A DNA stretch of 64,000 bases, taken from NCBI GenBank assembly GCA_014904845.1, contig MU119432.1:26518-90517 (forward strand), read 5' to 3'. Below, piece by piece: positions 31,898-44,900 of this stretch. Below the pieces are notes generated by a model that searched no databases, had not been told where the DNA came from, and was given only the letters and a program-made list of their open reading frames with translations. Source of the DNA: Acephala macrosclerotiorum. Its lineage: Eukaryota; Ascomycota; Leotiomycetes; Helotiales; Mollisiaceae. A program made the translations under genes and the position numbers. The number at the start of each line of letters is the position of its first letter. Positions within the stretch are counted from its first letter, which is position 1.

Positions 31898-33326
31898 AGA
31901 TCGTATAAGTGATATACATAAAATAAAAATAAAACATTGAAACTTTTGTCTCCTCCCTCGGTGCAACTCCCGGGGAGTCCTTCAAATCCAATTCTCTAGG
32001 AGCGGAGCTGCCTGTGTCTTTTAATCTCGAAATCCTGCTCTTGTTATTGACACAGAGATACCGATGCCTATGGCTGCTGAAAATCTTGACCAACACAGAG
32101 GACCTAGTTCTTTGATCTGCTTATTTAGATCGTTTCTTTCTATTTGCTTTTCTTTTTTGCGATGTTTTTCATGCCTGGGCATTACCAATATCTACTGGCT
32201 AGAGCGATCAGAAGTGACTATCGCAGTACCACCATCTGGTCTCATCAGGCATTTCATACAATGCACTTACTTATCAGCATATTTCAACATAGCCTCTAAT
32301 CTTTCATACGAGGATCATGTTGATAGGAGGATCTCTCGCTGCTTGCTGAAGGTGGCGGGTAGCCAATTGCGGGGCTGCCTCTTAGAATCTGAACATTTTA
32401 TATGTTCAACTCCAAGAAGGGCCTTAATTCAGACATCACATAGAAACAGATTACTCATGGCCGATTAAAAAGTTCTTAGACTTCAAATTAGACATAAATT
32501 TACCATAGCGTCTCATTTGCATCTCCGCATGACCGGCTCTGAACTTTGAGAATGGATTTCAAACACCCTTGCATTGTGTGAGAAGGAGGTAAGGTCAAAG
32601 GAAATCTCGGTCGTGACCTGCGCTTTCCTTGAGAGTCAGATGGTTTATGCGATTCACCTTTCCCGAGTCGTTTAAGCTTGATCATTAGATCGGAGCTGCC
32701 GAAACGACCAATTTTATAAATTCACGTATTCGCACTTAGCTCAAATGCATTTCTTTCCTTCTTCATGCTTCCTCCACTTCTTTCTCATTCCCAACGAGGC
32801 GAGTAGCTGCTTCCTGGACTCGTTTAAAAGCACTCCACACGTCTTTTTTGTGGGACCTCGCTTCCCCTTCAGCAGCTCGCCTCTTTGATACAACTTAAAT
32901 ATCTTCACTCTTTACATTTCCCCCAACTTCTTCACATCATCTCATTACAACCCCCACTCCGTCGGTTTTGAAGCTAATATGGCGCTACTCTTATCGCTTT
33001 CTCAACTCGAGGTTATAATCTCTCCACCTCAATCTACACCTCGTCGTCTTCCTTCTATCACAACCACTTCTTCCTACAGCACAACCTCCACCTCCTCGTC
33101 GCTACATAGAATTTCCTGCGCTCCTTTCATATCGAACTTTATTCACACTTCAATCGACGTGTTTTACAAGACAAGAATCTATTCTACTTGCATTCCACGT
33201 CATCATTGCCCACCCAATTCCCGTCTGCCTTCGGCTTGGTAAGATTCTACTCCCAGATGGCGAAACCTGCCTGAAGTCACCTTTGGTGAGAGCAATCAAC
33301 TAATCTCATTCGCTTTTCTAGTCAAC
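31898..33326. other. Intergenic, 1.4 kb
   Basis: Frames at 32064-32468 and 32979-33242 are low in similarity to anything; the latter is a Ser/Thr-rich translation of a CT-rich leader. The pyrimidine-rich run 32740-33240 upstream of 33327 looks like a fungal promoter and 5' UTR. Confidence 0.5.
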
Positions 33327-34686
33327 ATGGCGATCCTTGGCCAAGGCGACTCCCGCATCATGGTCCGAATCCGTAAGATGCCTAACGACGGCTCTCGTGG
33401 TGCTCTCTACGACGAGTATGCTCTTCTCGACAAGAATAATGAGTCAGCCATCACCCGCTACATCGTACCAGAAGAGGGCGCCTACAGTGTCGACGTCACT
33501 CTCCTCAGGGGCTACGTCTCGGGTGCATATGATGGTGGCATAGGTATCAAGATTCGCGACAAGGCGACCGGTAAGGTTCTTTGTGAGAAATCCCTCACTC
33601 GACGAGTCATCAAGGAGCCCTTGAAAAATCTGAGCTTATTCAAGTCTGCCGTCTCCACGATGTCGAAGTTGAAGGCAAGAGAATGAAGGATGTCAAGATG
33701 CACTTCCAATCACTCACCCCTGGTAGGTCTGAAGCGCAGAGAGCTTTTGACGAAAGTTAATTTTCTTCTTCACAGATGAGGAGCTCAGTGATGAAACTAA
33801 CATCATGGGATGCGATCCACTTGGTCTTGCTGGTATCGAAGTAACAATCTGTCGATACAGCAAGCTTGAGACCAAGAGCTTATCCGACGAAGAACTAGAA
33901 AAGCAGAAGGCCGCATATTCTGCAAAGCTTCTGAGTTCTGGAGCTCCGACGAGGATGCCAACTGCTGTTGACTATATCACGTTCAAGAAGCATGGTGTAC
34001 AATATGGTACAGAGTAAGAACCACCGTACCCCTGAATCCATTGATGAGCTATCGCTAATGTGTATGCACTTTACAGCCTGGTTGGAGGAGCTACCATCCA
34101 TGGAAGACCGGCACCTCCAGCTCGTCAAATTCAACTTCCGAGATTGGAAGAGACGCGCCGATACCACTTCTATTGTCGAACGGCAATCTTCCTTAAGCGC
34201 CAGGGAATGATCCTCACCAAGATCCCTGCAAAGAAGACTAGCACCTCTTCTCTCGCAATTCGTCTCAAGGGTCCTTCGTCAATGACTAATCCTATCTCAC
34301 TTGATTCAGACACTGAGGACGCGGTCAAAGTCGGAGCTCGAGGTAGGAAGCGCTCTGCTCCTGCACCTACTGCCGACGCCACCGCTCCCAGCGTCAAGAG
34401 AGAGTCTTCGATCAACCACTCCGTCTCGGACATCTACAATGCATCCCCACGCGGCGGTTCCCCTGATACCTTGAACGGAGGTTTGAGAGAAAGCCCTTTG
34501 AAGAAGGTCAAATTGGAGAATGATGAGATGGCAAAGTTAGTAGCCGAGAACGCGACTATGCAACGCAAGATCAACGAGAACAATGCAAAGCTCGCTTCTT
34601 TGGCCTCATCCAACTACAAGAGCCCAACTATCGAGGATGCCGAGAGAGACTCTATCGGCGATGCTTGCTTTTCTGGCCGCAGCTAG
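33327..34686 (+). CDS. Conserved fungal protein, probably DUF7918 family
   Basis: Proposed exons are 33327-33570, about 33642-33722, 33776-34013 and 34077-34686. Introns 2 and 3 are clear (GTAGGT/CACAG and GTAAGA/TTACAG). The first is needed to keep frame and uses an unusual CAAG acceptor, so that border is uncertain. The N-terminal part has a beta-rich pattern with YIVPEEGAYSVDVTLLRG; the middle has FYCRTAIFLKRQGMI. The C-terminus is basic and serine-rich with a short coiled coil (MAKLVAENATMQRKINENNA) and a possible nuclear signal (GARGRKRSAP). A nuclear role is plausible but no function is known. Start ATG has the context GTCAACATGG. Confidence 0.65.
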
Positions 34687-35038
34687 CAATGTCAACTCTA
34701 GCACTGATCTTAGCTAGAGAACATTCTCGGCCGCGGGATCGAAAGCTTGGTCGATAGTACTTACTCTGCTTTTCTTTTGTACTACATAGGGCGAATTTTG
34801 TATGCGTGGGGAAGGAAGATACATAGGAGGTGATGTGCCTCCCTGGATGAGAACATCATGTCTGTGGAGGAGAAATAAGGCCACCACACTTTGTATTTGA
34901 GCTTCTTCGACACACTTGTAACACTCATTACTTACTAAGGCGTCGAATAATAGATAAATGAACAAAGTCAGAAACTGGCATAAGACACGTGACCGGGCTT
35001 CGGGCTTCGAGCGCTAATTTTAGCGAGATGTGCGGAGT

Positions 35039-35084
35039 TTCCAGGGCATGTATCCCTAGACTTTCAGGCTCTGGTGCCCTGGAA
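35039..35084. repeat. Short inverted repeat / hairpin
   Basis: TTCCAGGGCA at 35039-35048 pairs with TGCCCTGGAA at 35075-35084, a 10-bp perfect arm with a 26-nt loop. Immediately after, another cagggcc follows. A similar cluster (cagggcctcgtgccctg) occurs near 63841. It lies between two convergent genes and could act as terminator or be a tiny mobile hairpin. Confidence 0.45.
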
Positions 35085-35412
35085 TACAGGGCCTTGTCCA
35101 CCTAATGTTTCATAAGTATAGAATATGGTATGCGAGTTAAAGTAAATCAACTACACGAATGGAAATCTGCTTGAGAAAGAAATTCGAAATGTAGAAGTCG
35201 GTTCCTGAGGGTAAACTCGAGGTTCGGTCAATGTCCACCTCAAGGAGGATATCATGCTTGGGTACTTCGATCATTGAAGCGATTGAACGTTAGAAATATT
35301 TAGTTAGAGACCAATTCCTCTTAGTGATATCAATGCACCTACGTGCTCTTATCCGGGCCCATCTTCACAATTTGACCAAGTCATTCAAATTGCTCTCCAA
35401 TACCATTATCCC

Positions 35413-37753
35413 TCAAATCTGCACCTCCTTCTGATTCGCCGACGTAGTCGTGGTCGTTGCGGCATTTACTCTCGCAGCATCAGCTGTACTCTCCTGAACC
35501 TGCGTGTTAGGACCCTTCTCAATATGCTCCACAGTGCCATGTTCTTCATCTCCCTTCGCTAGCTCCGTGATACCGAAACTATTCTCGTCAGTCCCATTCA
35601 CACAATTCCCCATGTCCAAGAAACACAAGGAGAGATTAGAAAAGGGAAACTCACATATCATCCATCCTCTCCAAACTCAAACCCTTCGTCTCAGGAATCA
35701 GGAACCACACAAAGAAAAACATACTGAAGCAGAAACTGCCAAATATGAAGTATGTTCCATAACCAGCATGTCCGACAGTAGCAAGCATATGTGGAACCGC
35801 TTGCGCAACTACGAAGTTGAATAGCCATTGAGTAGCAGCCGCAAGTGCCACGTTCATAGCTCTCAATCTGGCAGTCGGAATTTCGGAAACAATGATCCAG
35901 CAACAAGGTCCCCAACCGAACTGGAAGAACGCAGCGAACAAGAAGATACAAGTGAGAGCAAAGTATCCAACGGGAGGAATAGCATGTCCCTTAATAGGAG
36001 GGTCAAAACGAACATAAAACCCAATAACGAACATAGCGCAACCTTGAGCGATAGACGTCCAGAGCAGGGAGCGACGACGACCAAGAGAGTCGGCAGCGAA
36101 GAGGAGGAAAGCGGCGCAGGTTACCATTTTGACGCAGCCGTAAATCCCGGTTGCGAAAAGACCAGTGTTGGAGCTGGGGATGCCGAGGTTGAGGAAGATT
36201 GTGGGAGCGTAGTAGTTTATGGCGTTTGTCCCGGTCATTTGTTGGCAGACCATGAGGCCGATTGAGACGAGGGCTCGGTTGCGGTTTCCTTTGATGGTCC
36301 ACATTTCGCGTTGGAGGTCCATGAAGGATGCTCCTCCGACTAGGCGGCGCTGTGAAAAGGTTAGATATGCTTGATTTTGTGGGTGCGTGCAAATAGACGA
36401 GCCTCATTCTCGAGTTGTTCTCTCATCTCATGCAACTCCATTTGAACATAAGGATGGTCAGGCGGAAGACTGGCGAACATCAGTATGGAGGTACACAATA
36501 TTCCCCCTCACACAACCAGGGCTCACTTTGTGACCTTAGATAGTACTTTCGTAGCTTTCTCCCAATTATCCTGCCTAGCCAACCATCTCGGGGACTCATT
36601 ACAAAGGCAAATTCCCACAAAAAGACAAATAGCCGGCAAGCACTGAAGCGCCAAAGGTACCTGCCAGGTAGCATTATTCGTCTTGACCGGCTTGAAATTG
36701 TTGTAGGTTCCATAGTTGATCCAGAAACTCAGCATGGTTCCAGTGGCAATGAAGAGCTGATAGAGACCGGTCAAGCCTCCTCGGATGGCACGAGGGGCAT
36801 TCTCGCTGACGTAAAGAGGGGTGAGCATACTTGCTGCACCGACGCCAAAGCCTGAGACGAGCCGACCGACATAGAGGGCTGAGATGTGGCCGTCGGAGGA
36901 GGATTGAATGACTATACCGAGAATGGTGACTCCTGCTGCGATCAAGAGAGAGGGCTAGTGGAATGTGTCAGTTTTCGATGGATGCATTGGTATCCCGGGC
37001 ATCTGCATACCTTTCGACCCCACCGATCTGCCACATAGTAGGCAATCAAAGAACCAAAGAAACATCCAGCTTGGAGCGTGCTGACGACTGTAAAAGGATC
37101 AGATCATTCACAGATGAAAGTTTGAATCAGCGTACTGTTGCTAGTCAAATTAGCCGTCGTAGCCGCCGTAATACCGTACTTCCTGCGGATCCTGTTTAGT
37201 ACGTGCGTTACACCAGACCATAGTAGCGACTGACTTGATAAATGCTTCCATGACAATGATGCCTCCAATTGAGCCAATGTCTTATATCTTGTCAGAAAGG
37301 ATTTGTAGCGAAGAGAGTCCAACATACCCCATCCGAACAACATTCCTCCAAAACATGCTTCGAAACGTTAGCAAAGTCTAACAAATGCCATTGCAGTCCA
37401 TTATATGCCTCCCCAGGCGAATATCTAGCGATTAGATGAGATAGTAATCGTACCTGAACATGCTATACAAGAGTTAGCTTCCGTTGAATGCAAATGCGAC
37501 TGAAATGAAGTGCCCAGATGCAAGCCATGACAACTGCAGAAAACATACCCAAAGCAAAAACACGCCAGCCTCCATGCTGTCAGCATACATTGAACAGTAA
37601 TGTCGAAGGCAATTGGACATTACCATAGATCTCAGGCGGGTCACTAAGATTCTAAGATCAGTACGGCGCATGAGAGGGGAGAGGGAACACGCACTTTCTC
37701 ATGGCCTCATTCTTCACCACCTTCTGGAGGAAGGTTTTCTTCACAGCCGCCAT
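35413..37753 (-). CDS. MFS sugar/quinate-type transporter, 12 exons
   Basis: A 555-aa 12-TM permease of the major facilitator sugar-porter family. Exons: 37753-37695, 37643-37624, 37569-37549, 37462-37454, 37357-37328, 37280-37235, 37191-37136, 37087-37011, 36954-36527, 36469-36399, about 36339-35655, 35578-35413. Phases are consistent throughout. Joined, the N-terminus reads [20 protein letters not shown] then DPPEIYGWRVFALACSACFG, typical of quinate permease-like HXTs. Signatures: ADRWGRK (loop 2-3), [15 protein letters not shown] with [36 protein letters not shown] and PETKGLSLE. Exon 4 is only 9 nt. The cytosolic C-terminus is Thr/Ala-rich. It acts in the plasma membrane as a proton symporter or facilitator; the substrate (hexose or quinate) cannot be fixed. 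Confidence 0.9.
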
Positions 37754-38699
37754 TGTGATAGATGCAACTTTGCGATACTTCTAATCTGCTTATCGTTGCT
37801 TCTAAGAGAATCGATGACCAGATGTCTCTTGTCAACCCTAGAAACGAAATTTCGATTGCGAAGAGGACGTCGACGATTCAAGTAGACATTTTCTGGACCA
37901 ACGGCTGCAGATAAACGGTGACTCAAGTAAGGTTTATCGGACCCGAGAGCTCGATTATCCCAGCTCAATCCGTTCAGCACGAGGATTAACTTCTCATCTG
38001 ATAGCCAAGACGGATAAATAGATTTACCCCAGCCCTACACCCAACCAATCAGGCCCGGATGAAATACATCCCAACGTTTCGTAACAAGGGAAAAAGAGAG
38101 AAACAGCCATATGCTATGCTTTCATCCACATGGCTAATCCTTACATGGTGGACGAGGGGTTTTAGGAGGTGACTGGGGCCCCGCAGTCTAGGTGGGGTTT
38201 GCGATTTACCCAGAAGAGCTCTTTTCGGCTAGCCGAGGGGTACAGTACGCTAGTCAGTGAGCTCTGGTGAACATTGAGATCTTGGCCCAGTGGCACAGTC
38301 TTGGATGCTGATTGTCAGATGGCGATTGATGGAGGCAGTTTTTGCGGACAAGTCTTATTTGCAGGCCAAGAAACCTTGGGAGTAAGTCAAGACATCTAAG
38401 ATGCGTTGGGAAAGCGGCCTAAAAGGCTGGGCGAAAGTGCAAGCGTTGGTGTGGCATATACTGATTAGAAGCGGCCGTTTTTTTGTGATGCTTCCGATCT
38501 AATTTGGGCTGCATACCCGTGACACGAAGTCGACAAGGTTGGTGATGCGGGCGGTGGTTGGGTATCTGGATTGAGGAAAACTCATCCGCATGCGCGCATT
38601 TACGCTGAATGAAACCGATTGGTCTGAAGGAAGAGCGAAAGATCGAATCATGTTTGTGAGGCTGAATCTTGATATCATTTTTGGTAGTCATATGAAATC
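37754..38699. other. Intergenic, no gene seen
   Basis: About 950 bp between the start of the permease and the end of the DUF2264 gene, both on the minus strand. It should contain the permease promoter. Only short antisense frames are present. Confidence 0.5.
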
Positions 38700-40952
38700 T
38701 CATGCCATCTCGTCTTTGAGCCACTGAGGAATGACAGGCTTGCCCTCCCATCCATCAAGGTAAGTTTCAGGAGCGACATCTTTCCTTGGGGGCTTCGCAT
38801 AGATCGCCGTGACATACCATACAGTCTCACCCTTCTTTATCGTGTGCTGTAAGGTAGGAATGATAGTCCTTGCCTCTTGCAAGTTCGTATTTGGGTCAGC
38901 ATTCACGTGCATCGCTGTTCTTGGAATCTCGGCTTCCAGCGCAACGATACCCACAGCGCCTTTAGAAACAGCAAAAGCACCAGTTGAACCTGGAGACCAT
39001 CCTTCAGGAGTGTTAAGATCATAGTTACCGATGATTTTGGGCAGCGTTCCTTCACATTTCTTCGAATCGTAAAGGTCGAGATAGCGGCCATCAGGCTTCC
39101 TCTCGTTGTGAATTGCGAAAGCTCCATCAGCAGTCATGACTTCACGACCAGCTTCAATCTTGTGGACTCGTAGGTGCCAATTCGGAGTCGCCTCAATGGG
39201 TGGGATGAGATATGTCTGAATCTTGACATCTGGAAATGGCTTCCAGATTGACTTGAGAACTGGAAGGCCCTCGTGTGTCTCAATGACGGCTGATTCACAA
39301 AGCCTTCGAGTCTTCCAGAACTCGCCGCCATCATCCGAAAGACCAAGTTGAGAAGCAAGAGCAAATTGCTCGAGAGTGTAGCATCCAGAGGGGACTGAGT
39401 ATGCATACTCGCTGCTGTACGCAAAACTTCCGTACTTGGCATGGGTTCCTTTCATCGGATAGCTGCATGCTTGTCCAGAAGAAAGAATAAGTCGATGACC
39501 TCCAAGATAGCTCGTGATGTGACCAGGATGCTTTAGAGCTCGCGTCTTCTGCAACAACTCAGTGGGATACGGTTCTTCCTTGGACGTCCAGAATGGATGA
39601 TCCGCTGGAACAGCCAAGCAAATAAATGCTAGGCATGCCCAGTATGGACTCATGGGAGAGTTGTAATTCTCCGCCATATACATGTTGGGATATGCGTATC
39701 CGATAGTCAATGTTCCCGTCGGGCTCCAGATCTGACCTTGAGTCTGCCACCATCTCAGATTTCTGAGGAGAAGTCCCTTGACGATACCCCACGTCAACGG
39801 AGCTGGAAGATGAATGTCCGCGTAGGCGCAGGCACCCCAGAAAGAAGCCATGGCAAAGCGATAACCCACACTTCGTCCAAATGGTGTTGCTCGTCCTTCC
39901 TCGTCGAAATAATGGATGAAGTCTAGGGCATAGTCTTGGGCTCTTTTCTTGAACTCCTTGGCTTTGTCCGGGTCATCTTCTCCAGCGAGCTTGGCATAGA
40001 GGAGCTGGAGAAATTGAATTGCGAAGCTGCCGCTGTAGTAATCTTGCTGCCAGACGCCCACGGGACCGTCATTTGACCAGCCCTCCCCTCGGTAGAAGGA
40101 GTTCAGATGAACGATATCTTGCTCGATCTTTTCTTGCGAGTACTTTCCACCATTTTTCTTCAGTCCAAGGTTCGCGAATACTCTGAACCATAGCCCTGAG
40201 GTTGATGTCAGTAAAGTCTTCTAGATCAGATATCGGGTTTCATTGCCCCGAGGCGCCGGGACAATTGTCCGGACTCGAAGAGCCGAGTATCAATTAAGAG
40301 ATACGTACAATTCGTGTTTGGCATGCTGGAATTCTGTCAGTCCCAATCTTGATATATGAATGACCCGATTGATGCGTATGCTTACTTCTTCTCGTTGATG
40401 CTGTTGCCAAGCCATCTTTCGACATTCGATCGCTCCTTCTCAGATAATGAGTCCCAGAATACAGGAGCCACGGCAAGAGTAAATCCCAAAGGGCACATCT
40501 CCACCATTCTCTGGTCATTGTCACGAGGATCTCCCCAGTATTCTGGACTTTCAGGATCCGTGCCTACGTATTGTCAGCAGGTCTTCTCTAAATATCCCAT
40601 CAAGAATCAAATCGTCCACAAAACAACCCCCTCAAAGACAAAAGAAACTCTCACCTTGCCTTAGAGCCTCAACCCACCACCCCGTCCCCTCATACGTCCC
40701 ACCCCCGGCCAACAAACTAGCCAACCCCCAAAACGGCCTACACGTCCCCTCAATCTCCGCCGCCGTCTGATCAAACCTGACTGCACTCCCACCCGGCGTC
40801 CTAATCCTCGCCTTCAGTGGTGAAAAATGAGCTTTCAACGGATCAAGTAATGTTTTTAATAGTTCTTGGACGCTGGCTCTGTCTGATATATCGATTTTGG
40901 CGAAGGGGTGGATGGTGTTATATCCGAGGATGAGGGGTATTGGTTCTGCCAT
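38700..40952 (-). CDS. DUF2264 family protein (six-hairpin glycosidase-like fold)
   Basis: Four exons (40952-40655, 40563-40386, 40325-40309, 40195-38700) give 662 aa with matching phases; exon 3 is only 17 nt and the splice restores [20 protein letters not shown]. The N-terminal alpha/alpha-toroid part includes [18 protein letters not shown] and [20 protein letters not shown]; a beta-rich C-terminal domain follows (from about 430). DUF2264 proteins of bacteria and fungi are predicted carbohydrate-active enzymes acting on uronate-containing glycans. No signal peptide is visible ([20 protein letters not shown]), so the fungal protein appears cytosolic. The adjacent sugar permease on the same strand suggests linked sugar use, which is inference. 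Confidence 0.85.
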
Positions 40953-41947
40953 CGTATGTTTTTTTGAGAGGCAAGATGGGAAGGGGAGGGAGAGAGGTAT
41001 CGAATTGTTTGATAGGTAGTCGGGAGATTGAGGATTGAGGAATGAGAGTGACGGTTTAAGCACGAATTATAAATGTGGAGACAGAGGAAGTGTAACTGAT
41101 GGCGAATGAGAGGAACTTACGTTGGTGCTATATACTTCAATCTAGAGATGGGCTGACAGCGGATGCGGATGGATAGATGGAGTACCTTGCATGCATTGTG
41201 GTCCATGATCCGTAGTGAGTAAGTGGAGAAGGAGAAGGAGAAGGAGAAGGAGGAGAACATCTGCCGACGCGTTGAATGGCGGCTAAATTCGCGATGATAA
41301 TGTCACACCGCTTTTTTTGAGGGCACACCTGTGGGACATCGCTGATTTCACTCCGGAAAGAGAAGGTTCAAATTGTGGGGACTTCTTAGCAAAATGGCTG
41401 GATTCATTACAGCAACTATCTCACTGCAAAGGTAACAAGACAGTATAGACAATTGTTACTATCTCCATTGAACTCGATGATGAACTGAAGCTTGAAGCTA
41501 AAAACTCCTGCTATCCAGCTTACTACCCTGAGCTTCACCGGAGTTATGTCGAATCTCGGAAAGAGGCCATGCCCCTTCGTACGCCCACCCGCACGCTATG
41601 CAGAAACTTACAATCCAGCATCTTACAGAAAGTACACCAACAGTTCACACCTATACTACACAATCCGCCCTCTCCAAATCAGTGCAATCACCCACCCAAG
41701 TGACGAGCTCACATCGTCTCCCAAAACATCGCTTGTTGCTCCATTCCTCCCCATGTGTGGTGGCGCAACCCTCAAGCAGTGTTTGCTGCAGAGCACGCGG
41801 TGTATAATTGTGCCCATAAGCGCAATCCGCGGGTCGTCTGCCCTCTGCTCCTTCGTCTCATCGTATCGCATCAACCCGCATTATCAGATCCCTTAGGACT
41901 CCTAATAGACATTATACATCTTTATATCAACTTCGCTGATGCCTTCC
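40953..41947. other. Intergenic, 1 kb, with a GA-rich microsatellite
   Basis: Holds a (GAGAAG)n tract at about 41225-41258 and no supported gene. Open frames near 41492-41896 on both strands lack starts or motifs. It is the promoter side of the DUF2264 gene and the 3' side of the formin. Confidence 0.5.
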
Positions 41948-44900
41948 TCAATCATCGTCGATCTCGATCGGCTTCTTCTCACTCCCCTCTGGGCTCGGCG
42001 GGCTCACAATAGTGGTTGGAGTAGGTACCTTCTCCTGTCCTTCTTCGTCGGCTGGGATCTCAGCTGATTGGGGGGTCGGAGGTTCTTCATCGGCTGCATT
42101 CCCAGCTTCCTCGCCAGGTTGACCTTCAGACGTACTGGTGGCCTTCTCTCGACGACGGCGACGAGCTCTACGTTCTTCGTCCGCATTCTCTCTTCGGCGT
42201 GAACGACGTTGGCTTTCTCGTCGCTCAGCAGCTTCTGGATCTTCACTGACATCAGTGCCTTTGATGCCTTGGAGCAACAAAGCAGCTCGTGCAGCGATAT
42301 CATCCTCGTTCGCTTCCTTGATGAGGTCTGGACTGACTAACCCTTCAGTGCTAATAGACTCAGGACTGAGAAGAGCAGCTTCAGCCTCGGGAATCTCATC
42401 TGGGTCAGGGATCTTTTGGCCCGAAGCAACGCGAACTTGGTGCCTGTTCTGAAGACGTGCTCTCCTCCTACGATCTCGTTGATCTCTCGCCTGTGGTGCA
42501 GCAGCACGCAATTTCTCCAATAAAGTATCCATAGCTCCACTTGATACTGGCGAACTTGGCGCGTTTCCATCCGCTACACCATTAACCTTGAGCTGAGCAT
42601 GCTTCCTCTTCATCGAAGCCTCATTCTTCTTGCGAGTCTCCTCTAGAAGGATGTTCTTCTCTCTTGACTTCTTCCATTCTGTGACGAAGATGGCAAGTTT
42701 GGAAAAGAATTCTCTTCTTGCATTGTCGTCGTTCGGATCTTCACCGTAGAACACCATGATATCATCATAGGTTCGCACCATATCCTCCAAGTATAGTTGC
42801 ATCTGCTCGGCCTTGAACCTAGCGTCCTTCATGCATCGTTGCACGACTTGACTAACTCGATCTTGAGGGTGGAATTTCTTTGGATCACTCAAGTTTCCAG
42901 AGTCAAGCGACATCTGAACATTCTTGATATTGTCAATGTAGCGCTTGGCGTCTTGTTGAAGCTGCTCAACGTTGAGCTTTTGGCAAGTCACGACACCAGC
43001 AATATCATCAGTGAAGCGTTCCCACTCCGAGTATTGAGTTCGTACAATTCTCTCCACGAGATCGGCGAATGTCGACTCGTTTTTGTCGTCCTTCACCATA
43101 CCCAGACGCGCAAGTGAGCTGAGTTTGAAACCAGTAGCTTGCTTATTTGAATCGTTCATGTAATTTCCGATATCCAGAATGAGACCAAGAACATTCATCA
43201 ACGACACGGAGTCTCGCAATGATTCTGACACAGCCACGACGTGTTTGAGCTTCGCCGAGACTTCATCATACTCCGGCTCGAATGTTCGTGTCAGAGCAAG
43301 AGCTCGGATTCTCGATTTCCAATAATGGTGAAGCTCGTATGCGGTCTGAAGGTAGATCTGATCTTCACGACTGAGCTCCGAAGGGTCTAGCTCGCGGTTC
43401 TCCTTGTTGGCGTCCGGTCCGGTCCAGTCTTTGCTATAAGGTGCCATCAGTTTCGCCGTGTTCTCTGGAATGTTGCAAAGATCATCCCTCTGTAAAAATT
43501 CCATGACAACACTGTTATCTAAGACGTCTTTGTCGCAGTGTATAATCATTTGCACAACCCTCTCAACTGAGTACGACGAAAACTTAGCCAGCGAAATTTC
43601 TAGAGTTGGTTAATCACTATATCAACAATGGAGATAAGATACGTACGGAAAGTTCTCATGAGATCACTTGAAATAAGTTGTTTCTTCTCCACCTTCTTGC
43701 TTGCACCCTTGCCGAGCTGTTTGATCTCCTTCGCCATAAATAGCTTCTCAACCTCGTCAAGAACACCCTTACGCGTTAACTCAGCATACTTCTCTTCCTT
43801 CTCTTGAGGTGTAGGAGCATGAGCTGCCCAATGTGTTGTTTGAGGAGTATCCACCTTCTCCCAATGTAGTGCCTTGAGCTTCTTCTTGGGTCTAGCAACA
43901 GGTAACCCAAGTGTAGGAACAGCTGCATAGGTTGGTTGAGAAGCAAGGAAGTTGCCGGACATCTTGCCTGGCATTGGGGGAGGCGGCGGTGGTGGCGGCA
44001 TCATAGATCCAGGCATTGGTGGCGGGGGTGGAGGAGGTGGTGGGCCAGCAACCGTTCCAGGCATTGGTGGAGGTGGTGGCGGAGGAGGCGGAGGAGGGCC
44101 GTTGAATCCTGGTGGTGGAGGAGGGGGAGGCGGTGGTGGGGGAGGACCATTGAAGCCTTCTGTCTTAGTAGACGCCCCAACTTCGTCGTTGGGGGTCTTA
44201 GGAGAATTTGAATCGAGACTTGGGTGTGAAGGTCCAGTAGTAACTCCATCATCTTCTTCATCATCGCTTGCATCGTAACGCTTAACCTTGGAGCTCATCT
44301 CATCTAGATATCCGGGTGCCTGCTTGGGTCGCCTGAGCTCGACAAGTCTTGGCTTCTCATAGACCATGCCATCTTCCTCCTCCTCTTCTTCTTCTTCGAG
44401 GTCTTCATCTTCAGGAATGACTTCTTGAGAATTGACAGGCTTGCGAGGAATCTTTGTTTGACGAGTGACACTTCCGAGCATACTGTTTGCATAGTCTCTT
44501 GGCGGTGTAGCAACTCCAGGAGGTCGTTGTTCTCCATCCATCTCTTCGCGAAGTGCACGTAAACGATCGGAAGGCCCAGCAGCTTCACCCCAAACTCTGC
44601 CTTCCAATTTGTATTGGGTCTTTTGTCGCTCGATTTGCATCTCAAGGCGGTCCATGAGCTTTTCTCGGTCAAGAATACCCTTCATCTGGGCTGGATCGCT
44701 CTGTGCCAAGCTACCACTTGCACCCTTAGCAGCATTCGAGGCAGCAATATCTTGAGCATCACGGAGCATGAGGTAAAGCTCTCTGGTCTCCAACTCATTC
44801 CTTTGAGCCTCCTTAGCACGAATCATCTGGAGATTCTCTACTTCGCCCTTCAGTGCATTCTGTTGGCGTTGAATGAGTTCAATGAACTGAGCTTGTTCTT

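Noticed and set aside
32979..33242. 87-codon Ser/Thr-rich plus-strand frame
   Set aside because: It is a translation of a CT-rich fungal leader just upstream of the gene at 33327.
43936..44278. Gly/Trp/Arg-rich plus-strand frames of 91-108 codons
   Set aside because: They are the antisense of the formin polyproline (FH1) repeats and have no independent support.
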